Source: Actinoplanes sp. KI2
GTDB lineage: Bacteria > Actinomycetota > Actinomycetes > Mycobacteriales > Micromonosporaceae
Length of the DNA stretch: 64,000 nt
Assembly (NCBI RefSeq): GCF_025630775.1
Contig: NZ_JAOSZE010000032.1
Coordinates: 62,001-126,000 of the forward strand
Direction: 5' to 3'
The notes under the pieces are model-generated. The model saw only the letters and a list, made by a program, of their open reading frames with translations, was not told the origin of the DNA and ran no database searches. The position numbers and the translations under genes are program-made. Positions 7,744 through 15,421 of this stretch are shown piece by piece. The number at the start of each line of letters is the position of its first letter. Position 1 is the stretch's first letter.

Positions 7744-8853
7744 ATGCTGACTGTCAATCCTGGACTGGCCGGTGTCGTAGCGTTCGACACCGAGATCGCC
7801 GAGCCCGATCGGGACGGCGGATCGCTGCGGTACCGCGGCGTCGACCTTCGTGACCTGGCGGGGCGGGTGAGCTTCGCCGACGTGTGGGGTCTGCTCGCCG
7901 ACGGTGACTTCGCGCAGGGCCTGCCGCCCGCCGAGCCGTACCCGATCCCGGTGCATTCCGGCGACACCCGCGTCGACGTGCAGGCCGCGGTGTCGATGCT
8001 CGCGCCGCACTGGGGGCTGCGCCCGCTGATCGACATCGACGACGCGCAGGCCCGCGAGGATCTGGCCCGCGTCTCGGTGATGATGCTGTCCTTTGTGGCC
8101 CAGTCGGCCCGTGGCCCGCGGATGCCCGCGGTCCCGCAGCGGCTGGTCGATGCCGGCCGCAACGCCACCGAGCGGTTCATGATCCGCTGGCAGGGCGACC
8201 CCGACCCGCGTCACGTGGCCGCCATCGACCGCTATTGGGTGTGCGCGGCCGAGCACGGGATGAACGCGTCCACGTTCACCGCCCGCGTGGTGGCCAGCAC
8301 CGGTGCCGACGTGCCGACCTGCATGTCCGCCGCGGTGGCCGCGCTCTCCGGGCCGCTGCACGGGGGCGCTCCGGCCCGCGCGCTCGGCATGATCGAGGAC
8401 GTGCAGCGCGGGGCCGAGCCCCGGGCGTACGTGAAAGGGATCCTGGATGCGGGTAAGCGCCTGATGGGCTTCGGTCACGCGATCTATCGCGCCGAGGACC
8501 CGCGGGCGACGATCCTGCGCGAGGCGGCCCGCGAGCTGGGCGCGCCGCGGTACGAGGCGGCACTCGAACTGGAGCAGGCGGCGCTGGCCGAACTGCGCGA
8601 GCGCAAGCCGGACCGGGTGCTGGAGACCAACGTCGAGTACTGGGCGGCCGTCGTGCTCGACTTCGCGCAGGTGCCGCCGGACATGCTGGCCGGCATGTTC
8701 ACCTGCGCCCGTACCGCCGGCTGGAGCGCGCACATCCTCGAGCAGAAGCGCCTCGGCAAAATCATCCGCCCCTCCGCCGACTACGTCGGTCAGGCGTCCC
8801 GCCCGGCGTCGGAGCTGCCCGGCTGGGAGACCGCCCGCAAGCGATATGCGTGA
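7744..8853 (+). CDS. Citrate synthase (citrate synthase 2 type)
   Basis: A 369-residue citrate synthase condensing acetyl-CoA (or propionyl-CoA) with oxaloacetate. Catalytic regions are intact: SGPLHGGAPARAL, MGFGHAIYRAEDPRA and NVEYWAAVVLDFA, with Glu in place of the usual Asp, as I recall for the actinobacterial CitA branch. ATG 7744 is chosen because it lies outside the palindromic operator and closer to the family start (PGLAGVVAF). GGAGG abuts it with no spacer, so a leaderless start is possible. ATG 7720, which overlaps the palindrome, is the alternative. It is divergent from the HTH-citrate synthase gene. Confidence 0.93.
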   Translation: MLTVNPGLAGVVAFDTEIAEPDRDGGSLRYRGVDLRDLAGRVSFADVWGLLADGDFAQGLPPAEPYPIPVHSGDTRVDVQAAVSMLAPHWGLRPLIDIDDAQAREDLARVSVMMLSFVAQSARGPRMPAVPQRLVDAGRNATERFMIRWQGDPDPRHVAAIDRYWVCAAEHGMNASTFTARVVASTGADVPTCMSAAVAALSGPLHGGAPARALGMIEDVQRGAEPRAYVKGILDAGKRLMGFGHAIYRAEDPRATILREAARELGAPRYEAALELEQAALAELRERKPDRVLETNVEYWAAVVLDFAQVPPDMLAGMFTCARTAGWSAHILEQKRLGKIIRPSADYVGQASRPASELPGWETARKRYA

Positions 8854-8862
8854 CGAACGCGG

Positions 8863-8892
8863 TTGACGGCGAGATAGTAAGCGCGCATACTA
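8863..8892 (+). promoter_or_regulatory. Promoter with overlapping operator for the SRPBCC-EVE-MarR operon
   Basis: TTGACG (8863-8868) and CATACT (8886-8891) are 17 bases apart, a good -35/-10 pair. The near-perfect inverted repeat TAGTAAGCGCGCATACTA (8875-8892, 16 of 18 symmetric) covers the spacer and -10, so a bound dimer would block polymerase. The ATG at 8898 is only six bases after the -10, so the transcript is probably leaderless. The MarR gene in the same operon is the natural candidate repressor. Confidence 0.7.
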
Positions 8893-8897
8893 AATGT

Positions 8898-9332
8898 ATG
8901 AAGACGATCGCCACCGCACAGATCACCACCGACGTCCCCGCCGAGGCCTTCTTCGAGCGCTGGGCCGACATGGCCACCTGGCCGCAGTGGAATACCGACA
9001 CCGCATGGGTACGCCTCGACGGCCCGTTCCGGACCGGGGCGACCGGGCAGCTGAAGCCGAAGGGCGGCCCGGCCACCCGGTTCGTCGTCACGTCGCTCGT
9101 CCCGGGGCGCGAGTTCACCGACGTCTCGCTGCTGCTGGGCGCGCGACTGACCTTCCAGCACCTGGTGAGCGTCGACGCGGCGGGCCGCACCACCGTCGCG
9201 GTGACGGTGACCATCGCCGGCCCGCTCGCGTTCTTCTGGACCGCGGTGCTCGGCAAGGGCATCGCGACCGGGCTCGGCGCCGACCTCACCCGGCTCGAGG
9301 CCGCCGCGCGCGCGGCCGGGGTGCCGGCATGA
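8898..9332 (+). CDS. SRPBCC family (START/Bet v 1-like) protein
   Basis: A 144-residue protein with the SRPBCC pattern: VPAEAFFERWADMATWPQWN at the start, alternating strands in the middle (GQLKPKGGPATRFVVTSLVPG), and a long C-terminal helix (LGADLTRLEAAARAAGV). Such proteins bind hydrophobic small molecules or act as cyclase/aromatase-like proteins. The ligand is unknown. ATG 8898 is used rather than GTG 8850, since the longer frame would cover the operator. It is the first gene of a three-gene overlapping operon with EVE and MarR genes. Confidence 0.85.
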   Translation: MKTIATAQITTDVPAEAFFERWADMATWPQWNTDTAWVRLDGPFRTGATGQLKPKGGPATRFVVTSLVPGREFTDVSLLLGARLTFQHLVSVDAAGRTTVAVTVTIAGPLAFFWTAVLGKGIATGLGADLTRLEAAARAAGVPA

Positions 9333-9748
9333 GCGCCTGGCTCGGCGTGGTCTGCCGCGATCACGTCCGGCGTGGCACCCAACGGGGCATCGCCCAGCTC
9401 GGGCACGGCAAGCGGGACGGGCTCGCCCGGCTCGCGGCCGGCGACTGGCTCGTCTGCTACTCACCGCGCACGAGCCTGCGCGGCGGCGAGCCGCTGCAGG
9501 CGTTCACCGCGCTCGGCGTGGTCGCCGACGACGAGATCTGGCAGGCCCACGAGGGCGACTTCCATCCGTGGCGGCGCCGGGTCGAGTACCTGCCGGACGC
9601 GGTCGAGACGCCGATCCGGAGCCTGCCGCTGGACCTCACCGCCCGGCCCGGGTGGGGTGTCTCGCTGCGTCGTGGCCTCGTACCGCTCACCGACGACGAC
9701 TTCGCCCGCATTCACGCGGCGATGCACGGACAGCGGGTGCCGGCGTGA
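9329..9748 (+). CDS. EVE domain-containing protein
   Basis: A 139-residue single-domain protein. MSAWLGVVCRDHVRRGT starts the fold, followed by LAAGDWLVCYSPR, GEPLQAFTALGVV and the late LRRGLVPLTDDDFARIHAAM. EVE domains belong to the PUA/YTH-like group, which recognise modified bases in DNA or RNA. Some stand-alone EVE proteins are found with restriction or defence genes, but no such genes are nearby. The start overlaps the SRPBCC stop (ATGA) and the stop overlaps the MarR start (GTGA), so translation is coupled. Confidence 0.88.
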   Translation: MSAWLGVVCRDHVRRGTQRGIAQLGHGKRDGLARLAAGDWLVCYSPRTSLRGGEPLQAFTALGVVADDEIWQAHEGDFHPWRRRVEYLPDAVETPIRSLPLDLTARPGWGVSLRRGLVPLTDDDFARIHAAMHGQRVPA

Positions 9749-10191
9749 GTCTCGCCTCCGGGTACGAGAGCGCCGACGAGAGCCCCGGCCTGCTGCTGTG
9801 GCAGGTCACCAACCGGTGGCAGGCCGCGCAGCGGGCCGCGCTGAAACCGTTCGACCTCACTCACGTCCAGTTCGTGCTGCTGGCCACGCTCACCTACCTG
9901 CAGGACGCCGGCCCGGTCACCCAGAAGACCCTCGCCGACCTGGCCGCCACCGACCCGATGATGACCTCCCAGGTACTGCGCACCTTGGAGAGCCGCAACC
10001 TGGTGCACCGGCCGGCGCATCCGACCGACCGGCGGGCCCGCGCGGTGGCCGTGACCGGGGCCGGCCGCGACCTCGCCAACCGGGCGGTGGTCGCGGTGGA
10101 GGCCTGCGACGCCGCGTTCTTCGCCGGCCTCGGCGACGGTCTGCCGGTCTTCACCGCGGGCCTGCTCGCCCTGCGCCGGGCCGCGTCCTGA
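9745..10191 (+). CDS. MarR family transcriptional regulator
   Basis: A 148-residue winged-helix regulator. The HTH and wing are clear in QKTLADLAATDPMMTSQVLRTLE, followed by RNLVHRPAHPTDRRARAVAVT with the DxRxR turn of MarR proteins. The dimer helices lie at both ends. GTG 9745 overlaps the EVE stop. It is the last gene of the operon and probably represses it through the inverted repeat at 8875-8892; the ligand would be a small hydrophobic compound (inference). Confidence 0.92.
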   Translation: MSLASGYESADESPGLLLWQVTNRWQAAQRAALKPFDLTHVQFVLLATLTYLQDAGPVTQKTLADLAATDPMMTSQVLRTLESRNLVHRPAHPTDRRARAVAVTGAGRDLANRAVVAVEACDAAFFAGLGDGLPVFTAGLLALRRAAS

Positions 10192-10331
10192 GCGGACACC
10201 CGGTGTGTCGCCTCCCCGGCATGGGGTAACTCGCTCGGGCACATTGTTCTGGCGCGGCGGCCCATGCACGTCCGGGTCCCGCGTGCCCATTCTTGGTTCC
10301 GGTCCTGTCGGAGGAGAACCGGAGTTGATCG

Positions 10332-10505
10332 ATGTCCGTTGAGCTGGTCCGCTACGACGGTGACGCGCCGTCCTTCACCGAGACGGTGGCCGATTTCGCG
10401 GCCGCCATCCATCCGCTGCTCGGCCTGTCCCGGCTGGTCGCGAAGGTGATGGCGTCCCGGGTGGAGATGCAGCGGCTCAGGACGGTGGCGACCCACGACC
10501 GGTAG
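10332..10505 (+). CDS. Small hypothetical protein (57 aa)
   Basis: A short open frame starting MSVELVRYDGDAPSFTETVA and ending RTVATHDR, with actinomycete-like third-position G/C. It is upstream of, and 24 bases from, the coiled-coil gene at 10530 in the same direction, and GGAG lies nine bases before the ATG. The sequence is helical (about residues 14-45) with no known motif. It is too short to be sure, but codon usage and position favour a real gene, perhaps a partner of the coiled-coil protein. Confidence 0.55.
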   Translation: MSVELVRYDGDAPSFTETVADFAAAIHPLLGLSRLVAKVMASRVEMQRLRTVATHDR

Positions 10506-10529
10506 CGGCACGAGCAGGAGAGGGCCGGG

Positions 10530-11099
10530 ATGCGGCAGCAGGCAACCGCCGCGGACAAGCATTCCCGTCGGATGTACGAGGCGAGGATGGCCGAGTTCGC
10601 CGCGGACGAGCGCGCCGACCTGCGCCGGGACCAGGTCGACCTGCTGCGGCTGGAACGCGGCTTCGACGCCTCCCTGTCGGCGATCAAGGTGGAGGGTGCG
10701 GTCAGCCGGCACGAGGCCGACCGCCGCTACGCCGCGGAGATCCACCGCATCGACGGCGGGCTTCAGGTCGAGATGGCCCGCCTGGCCGACCAGCGCCGTC
10801 GCGACCAGCAGAACTTCGCGGAGGAACGACAGCGGCTGCGGCTGGCCGAGGAGGCGCGCCGGGACATCGGCAAGGCGATCAGCGAGGCGACCCGGATGAT
10901 GCGCGGCCGCTCCCGGTTCGCCGAGCTCGCCGCACTGACCGTGCCGGCCCTCTCCACCGCGATGGCCGCCGTGGTGATCCGCCGGCAGGAGGGTGCCGTG
11001 GCCGTCCTCGAAGCCCTCTGCCAGCCGCGGCCGAACGAGTCCGGACCCCGATCGGGGGCTGGCACCCGGACGTCGTCCGGACGGCACGCCCGCCGATGA
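10530..11099 (+). CDS. Hypothetical coiled-coil protein
   Basis: A 189-residue, highly charged protein. From residue 1 to about 125 it is a continuous helix rich in Arg, Glu, Asp and Ala with heptad-like spacing (RRMYEARMAEFAADERADLR, then DQRRRDQQNFAEERQRL). A hydrophobic helix follows (LAALTVPALSTAMAAVVI, about residues 132-149) that could be a membrane anchor or a packing helix. The start ATG 10530 is preceded by AGGAGAGG. No family is recognised; a structural or scaffold role is a guess. Confidence 0.7.
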   Translation: MRQQATAADKHSRRMYEARMAEFAADERADLRRDQVDLLRLERGFDASLSAIKVEGAVSRHEADRRYAAEIHRIDGGLQVEMARLADQRRRDQQNFAEERQRLRLAEEARRDIGKAISEATRMMRGRSRFAELAALTVPALSTAMAAVVIRRQEGAVAVLEALCQPRPNESGPRSGAGTRTSSGRHARR

Positions 11100-11190
11100 G
11101 CTTCGCCCCTGCTCACCCACCCGCTCAGGATCTCATCGCCGCCGGGAATCCCGTGGCCCGGCGACCGGGCGTCCGGCAGGATCGGAGGGT

Positions 11191-11787
11191 GTGGCGGGGC
11201 GGGATGGGTTGCACTGGGCGGACTACAACGACCGGCAGGCCGGGCGCTCGGTGCGGGAGCTCTGCGCCGAGCTGATCGGGCTGGCCGGGCCGGGGGCGGG
11301 ACGCCGGGCGGTCGACCTGGGTTGCGGGGCGGGGATCGAGACGCGGGCGCTGCTGGACGCGGGGTGGCGGGTGCACGCGATCGACTCGGCGCCCGGGACC
11401 GCGGAGCGGGTGCTGGCGACGGCCGGGGCCGACGAACGGCTGCGGATCGAGGAACGGGATCTCGCGCTGCCGGACGAACTGCCACCGGCCGACCTGGTCT
11501 ACTCCGGATACTCGTTGCAGTATCTGCCGCCGGAGAGCTTCGCGCCGGCGTGGCGGCGGATCCGCTCGAGCCTGCGCCCGGGTGGCTGGCTCGCCGTCAA
11601 TCTGCTCGGCGACCGGGACGAGTGGGCCGGGACGCCGGGGGAGACCTTTCTCGACGAGCCGGCCGTGCGCCGGCTCGCCGAGGGGCTCGAGGTGGTGAAG
11701 CTCGTCGAGGAGGACGCCGACGGGCCGGCCTGGAGCGGTACCAAGCACTGGCACGTGTTCCACCTGATCGCCCGGCGGGGAGCTTAG
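11191..11787 (+). CDS. Class I SAM-dependent methyltransferase
   Basis: A 198-residue methyltransferase with motif I VDLGCGAGIET (about residues 35-45), the acidic loop HAIDSAP and the post-I strands PADLVYSGYSLQYL. The C-terminus (TKHWHVFHLIARR) resembles small TehB/UbiE-like enzymes. GTG 11191 is close behind GGAGGGT; the longer frame from 10993 overlaps the previous gene and is rejected. Substrate unknown. It overlaps the convergent YiaA/B-like gene by four bases. Confidence 0.83.
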   Translation: MAGRDGLHWADYNDRQAGRSVRELCAELIGLAGPGAGRRAVDLGCGAGIETRALLDAGWRVHAIDSAPGTAERVLATAGADERLRIEERDLALPDELPPADLVYSGYSLQYLPPESFAPAWRRIRSSLRPGGWLAVNLLGDRDEWAGTPGETFLDEPAVRRLAEGLEVVKLVEEDADGPAWSGTKHWHVFHLIARRGA

Positions 11788-12074
11788 GCCCCGGCGTTGC
11801 TGAACGGGTTGTGTTCGCTGATGAGCTTGTCGATGCGGGCCTGGTCGACCCGGCGGACGACGGTGCCGGACTCCTGGGCGTCGCGGACGGTCTTGGCGAG
11901 GGTGAAGGCGGAGGTCACCACGTAGAGCAGGCCCAGGCCGAGGAAGGCGCGGACCCAGCCGCCGACCGGCAGGTAGTAGATGCCGATGGCGACGGCCACC
12001 AGGGAGACGGCGAACGAGGCGACTGCCTGTGCGTAGAACGCATTGGTGACCTTCGGCTGCGTGTTGATGTCCAT
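11784..12074 (-). CDS. YiaA/YiaB family inner membrane protein
   Basis: About 96 residues from MDINTQPKV (an upstream ATG at 12083 would add three). Two membrane helices lie at about residues 13-32 and 41-57, joined by a short GGWVR loop. They are followed by a cytoplasmic helix with the conserved-looking TLAKTVRDAQESGTVVRRVD and a tail SEHNPFSNAGA. This is the YiaA/YiaB two-helix domain arrangement. Function is unknown. No operon partner is evident. Confidence 0.8.
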   Translation of the reverse strand: MDINTQPKVTNAFYAQAVASFAVSLVAVAIGIYYLPVGGWVRAFLGLGLLYVVTSAFTLAKTVRDAQESGTVVRRVDQARIDKLISEHNPFSNAGA

Positions 12075-12123
12075 GGCGGTCATCCTCGCGGGCGGGGCGT
12101 CCGCGGCGAATGAGTGCGAATAC

Positions 12124-12504
12124 TCAAAGACCCTGGTGGTTGAGGTAGAGCACGATCTGGAGGCGGTCGCCGTCGTCGTGCAGCAGGAACGAGGAGGACA
12201 GGAGCCTCGGCTCGCCGCCGGCCAGGCTCGGGCACGCCCACTCGGTGCGGGCGAGCAGGTAGTGGTCGTCGAGGCGATCCCAGGTCAGGGCCGTCAGTGC
12301 GGCCGGGCCCAGGCCGGCGTCGGCGAACAGCGCCGCCCGGCGGGGGAGGGCCTGCAGGAACAGGTCGCGGGGGACCGGGCGGGCGCCGGTGGCGTCGGCG
12401 GAGAGGAACGGGTCGGCGAAGAGGTAGCCGAGGACGTCGAGCTTCAGGTCGCCGCTGGCGTCGCCGAAGACCTCGAAGAATTCCGGTACGCGGAAGTCAT
12501 GCAT
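12124..12504 (-). CDS. SnoaL/NTF2-like fold protein (hypothetical)
   Basis: A 126-residue protein starting MHDFRVPEFFEVFG. The pattern of an N-terminal helix, a short segment ADPFLSADA, then curved strands ending LLHDDGDRLQIVLYLNHQGL fits the NTF2-like cone fold used by ketosteroid isomerases, polyketide cyclases and ligand-binding proteins. No catalytic Asp/His set can be assigned. The longer frame to 12543 adds residues without homology and is not used. Function unknown. Confidence 0.65.
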   Translation of the reverse strand: MHDFRVPEFFEVFGDASGDLKLDVLGYLFADPFLSADATGARPVPRDLFLQALPRRAALFADAGLGPAALTALTWDRLDDHYLLARTEWACPSLAGGEPRLLSSSFLLHDDGDRLQIVLYLNHQGL

Positions 12505-12554
12505 GGCGGCAACGCTAGACCGGGGAAGTCCACAGTATACCACAAAATGTCTAT

Positions 12555-13388
12555 TTATTCCAGTGCCGAGCGGGTGAAACCGGGGTCGGCCATTTCGCTG
12601 ATCCGCTTCGCGACGTGGGCGGCGCCGCCGCCGAGCAGGATCGTGTAATGGTTGACGTCGGGGACCATCTCGGCGCCGACCGCGTGCAGCAGCGCCGGGG
12701 GATACATGCCGGTGGGCTCGTCCTGCAGGCCGCGCGGGGCTGCCAGCAGCGGGAACTCGGCGGGCGCGGCGCCGGTGAGCATGTCCCGGGCGTCGGCACG
12801 GATGGCGTCGATGTTGCAGGACGACCTGACGCCGGTGTAATCCCGCAAGACATATTCGGAAATATCATGATTCCAGGCCGAGCCGAGCGCCGGGTTTGAC
12901 CTGAAATACGCCAAGTATTCGTCCGATGTCGCGAATGTCATCGATAGGCGGCGCATCGCGGGCCCGATCGTGGCGAGCAGAGCGGTGTCCACGTCGATGT
13001 CCGGTGGCAGGGGCAGCGGCACCCCGCCGTCGATGAGCAGCACCGACGACACCCGGGTCGGATACCGGGCGGCCGTCTCGGTCACCACGAAACCGCCCAT
13101 CGAGTGCCCGGCCAGAGCCACCTTCGCCGCCCCGAAATGGTCGGCCACCGCGATCAGATCGGCCGCGTGCGCGGCCATCCCGAACGGCCCGGGCAGACCC
13201 GCGCTCCGTGCCCGCCCGCGCAGATCGGGAGCAACCAGCCGTACGCGTCCCGCCAGCTCCCGCGCGACCGCGGCCCAGCTGAGCGCATTGGCGGTGATCC
13301 CATGGGCCGCGATGACCAGCGGCCCGTCGCCGGGCCAGGCCAGCACCCGCAGCGACCCGCCCCGGACGGCGACGTCGATCTCTTCCAC
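12555..13388 (-). CDS. Alpha/beta hydrolase
   Basis: A 277-residue alpha/beta hydrolase with the HG oxyanion motif (AAHGITAN) and the nucleophile elbow AGHSMGG (Ser96). The acid falls near LLIDGG and the His near DVNHYTILLG (about residue 246). Such enzymes cleave esters, epoxides or C-C bonds. It lies downstream of the SDR-PucR gene pair on the same strand. The promoter region at 13422-13495 repeats a motif also found before the SDR gene, suggesting shared control by the PucR protein. The start is GTG 13388. Confidence 0.88.
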   Translation of the reverse strand: MEEIDVAVRGGSLRVLAWPGDGPLVIAAHGITANALSWAAVARELAGRVRLVAPDLRGRARSAGLPGPFGMAAHAADLIAVADHFGAAKVALAGHSMGGFVVTETAARYPTRVSSVLLIDGGVPLPLPPDIDVDTALLATIGPAMRRLSMTFATSDEYLAYFRSNPALGSAWNHDISEYVLRDYTGVRSSCNIDAIRADARDMLTGAAPAEFPLLAAPRGLQDEPTGMYPPALLHAVGAEMVPDVNHYTILLGGGAAHVAKRISEMADPGFTRSALE

Positions 13389-13421
13389 ACCAGCAGCCTA
13401 GGCACTCCGTGGGCCGGCGCC

Positions 13422-13495
13422 ACATGGGTGCGACCCACATCCGCGGTGCCGGGACCATGTGGGTCAGGTGGAGAGTGGGCCGCGGCATGTGGGTC
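13422..13495. promoter_or_regulatory. Repeated ATGTGGGT half-sites upstream of the hydrolase gene
   Basis: ACATGGGTGCGACCCACAT (13422-13440) is an inverted repeat. CATGTGGGTC then recurs at 13456-13465 and 13486-13495, 30 bases apart. A closely related element, ACATGTGTGCGCCCCACACA, lies before the SDR gene at 16218-16237. Both are candidate binding sites for the GAF-PucR regulator encoded between them. Confidence 0.55.
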
Positions 13496-13547
13496 GGTCA
13501 CGTCGAGTGGGCCGCGGCGTGCGGATCAGGTGGAGAGCGGGCCGCGC
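13464..13547. repeat. Imperfect repeat of the PucR gene 3' end
   Basis: TCAGGTGGAGAGYGGGCCGC occurs at 13464 and 13526, with a shorter relative (TCACGTCGAGTGGGCCGCGG) at 13498. The 13526 copy encodes the last residues and stop of the PucR-type protein, so the copies downstream of the stop look like duplicated gene ends. They overlap the half-site cluster. Confidence 0.7.
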
Positions 13548-15412
13548 AGCCGGTGCAGGCGCAGGGCCAGCTGGAGGTCGAGGGCGCGGGGCGGCGACTG
13601 CCAGTCGGCGCCGAGCAGGTGCGAGATGCGGTCGAGGCGCTGGGTGACGGTGTTGACGTGGACGTGCAGCGACTCCGCCGCCCGGGACAGGCTGCCGCCC
13701 GCCGCGAAGTACGCCTCCAGGGTCTTGAGCAGGGCGGTCCCGCGCCGGGCGTCGTAGTCGATCACCGGGCCGGCGGCGGCGGCAACGAACGCGGGGACGT
13801 CGCGCCGGTCGCCGAGCAGCAGCCCGACGTACCCCAGTTCGGTGTGGCTGGCGCCGTCGCCGGCCCGGCCCAGGGCGATCAGCGCGGTCGCGCACGAGTC
13901 GGCCTCGTGGAAGGCGGGCGCCACCTCGGCCGGCGAACAGGCGGGGCCGGCCGCCCCCGCGGTGACCGGGCGGCTCAGCGCCCGGCCCATCTCCTTGGCG
14001 ACCGTACGGGCACACGCGGCCGGATCCGACCCGGGCAGCAGCAGCGCGATCCGCCCGTCTCGTCCGGCCGCCAGCCCGCCGCGCGTGGCGGCGAAGGTCC
14101 GCGCCCAGGACAGGGCCCGTTGCCGCAGCTCACCGGCCGCCGCGACGAGCACGTGCGGCTCGTCCAGCGACACGCCCAGCCGCGCGGCCCGCGACCGCAG
14201 CCCCTCCTCGTCGCGCAACGGCCCCGCGATCAGGTCGTCGAGCAGCTCCCCGCGCACCTGCCCCTCGGCCTCGGCGACCGTCCGGCGGAAGAGCAGCAGC
14301 AGCGCGGTGATCTGCGCGGCCCGCTCGAGGATCCGCTGGTCGGCGCCCTCGAGCTGGTGCGACGGGTGGAACACCAGCGCGCCCAGGTTGTCGGCGCCGG
14401 CCGCGACCGCCGCCACGAACGCGTCGCCGCGATGCACACTGCGGCCCTCCGCCCGGGACGCGGCGACCGCGGAGGCCACCTCGGAGGCCTCCGGCGCGGG
14501 CTCGCCGCCCGCCCACGACGAGGACTTGGCGGTCGCCAGGGTGCGGCCCTGCGCGTCCAGCACGAGCAGCGCGCCGCCGAGCACGTCGACCAGATCGGCG
14601 GCCACGTCCTCGACGCCGCCGCCGCGCAGCACCAGCGCGGTCATCCGGTCGTGCGCGGCGGCGGCCCGCTCGACCGACGCGCTGTGCGCCTGGATCACGT
14701 CGTTCGCCTCGGACAGCTCGGCCAGCGCCGCCTGGGTCTCGGTGAGCAGCCGGGCGGTGTCGATCGCGATCGCGGCGTGCGCGGCCAGCGAGGCGAGCAG
14801 CGCGACCTCCTCGCGGGCGAACGGCCGCTCGGTCCGGTTCGCGGCGAACAGCACGCCGATCACCGTCGGGCCGAGCAGCAGCGGCACACCCAGGATCGCG
14901 ACCAGACCTTCGTCCCGTACCCCGGAGTCGATCTCCGCGGTGTGCCGGAACCGGGGGTCGTTGCCGTAGTGCGCGGTGGCGTACGGCGTGCCGGAGACCG
15001 CGACCAGCCCGCCCAGCCCGGCGCCGGCCGGCAGGCGCAGCGTCTGGAAGCTGGCCGCCACCGAGCCGTCGGTGATCCGCATGTACGTGTCGCCGCGCTC
15101 CGGATCGTCCAGCGTCAGGTACGAGACGTCCGCGCCGAGCAGCGTGCGCGCCCGGTGCACGATCGCCCGCAGCACCGCGTCGAGATCGCGCAGCCCGGCG
15201 AGGTCGCCCGCGGTGTCGTACAGCGCGGACAGCTCCTCCTCGCGGCGCCGGCGGCGCTCGAGCAGCTCGCGTACGCGCAAGGCGGCGATCTTGATCTCTT
15301 CGAGCTCGGCCAGCTCGGCGGCGGGCGCGCCGGACTGCCGGGCGGCGAGCAGCGGCCGCTCGAACTCGACCGGGGCGGCCTCCCGGGCGAGCAGGGTCAG
15401 GAACTCGAGCAT
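13526..15412 (-). CDS. GAF domain PucR/CdaR-type transcriptional regulator
   Basis: A 628-residue regulator. An N-terminal coiled linker (ELEEIKIAALRVRELLERRR) leads into a GAF domain (about residues 65-215, LRDLDAVLRAIVHRARTLLGA to ALLASLAAHAAIAIDTARLL). A GGDEF-like/PucR middle region follows, and then a C-terminal PucR helix-turn-helix (LKTLEAYFAAGGSLSRAAES, then VHVNTVTQRLDRI). It starts 9 bases after the SDR stop, so it is cotranscribed with that gene and probably regulates it. The SDR type suggests sensing of a hydroxyacid or ketone-body metabolite (inference). Confidence 0.9.
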   Translation of the reverse strand: MLEFLTLLAREAAPVEFERPLLAARQSGAPAAELAELEEIKIAALRVRELLERRRRREEELSALYDTAGDLAGLRDLDAVLRAIVHRARTLLGADVSYLTLDDPERGDTYMRITDGSVAASFQTLRLPAGAGLGGLVAVSGTPYATAHYGNDPRFRHTAEIDSGVRDEGLVAILGVPLLLGPTVIGVLFAANRTERPFAREEVALLASLAAHAAIAIDTARLLTETQAALAELSEANDVIQAHSASVERAAAAHDRMTALVLRGGGVEDVAADLVDVLGGALLVLDAQGRTLATAKSSSWAGGEPAPEASEVASAVAASRAEGRSVHRGDAFVAAVAAGADNLGALVFHPSHQLEGADQRILERAAQITALLLLFRRTVAEAEGQVRGELLDDLIAGPLRDEEGLRSRAARLGVSLDEPHVLVAAAGELRQRALSWARTFAATRGGLAAGRDGRIALLLPGSDPAACARTVAKEMGRALSRPVTAGAAGPACSPAEVAPAFHEADSCATALIALGRAGDGASHTELGYVGLLLGDRRDVPAFVAAAAGPVIDYDARRGTALLKTLEAYFAAGGSLSRAAESLHVHVNTVTQRLDRISHLLGADWQSPPRALDLQLALRLHRLRGPLST

Positions 15413-15421
15413 GATGGCAAA

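Noticed and set aside
9329..9748. EVE protein as part of a defence island
   Set aside because: No restriction, toxin-antitoxin or nuclease genes are nearby; its partners are SRPBCC and MarR genes.
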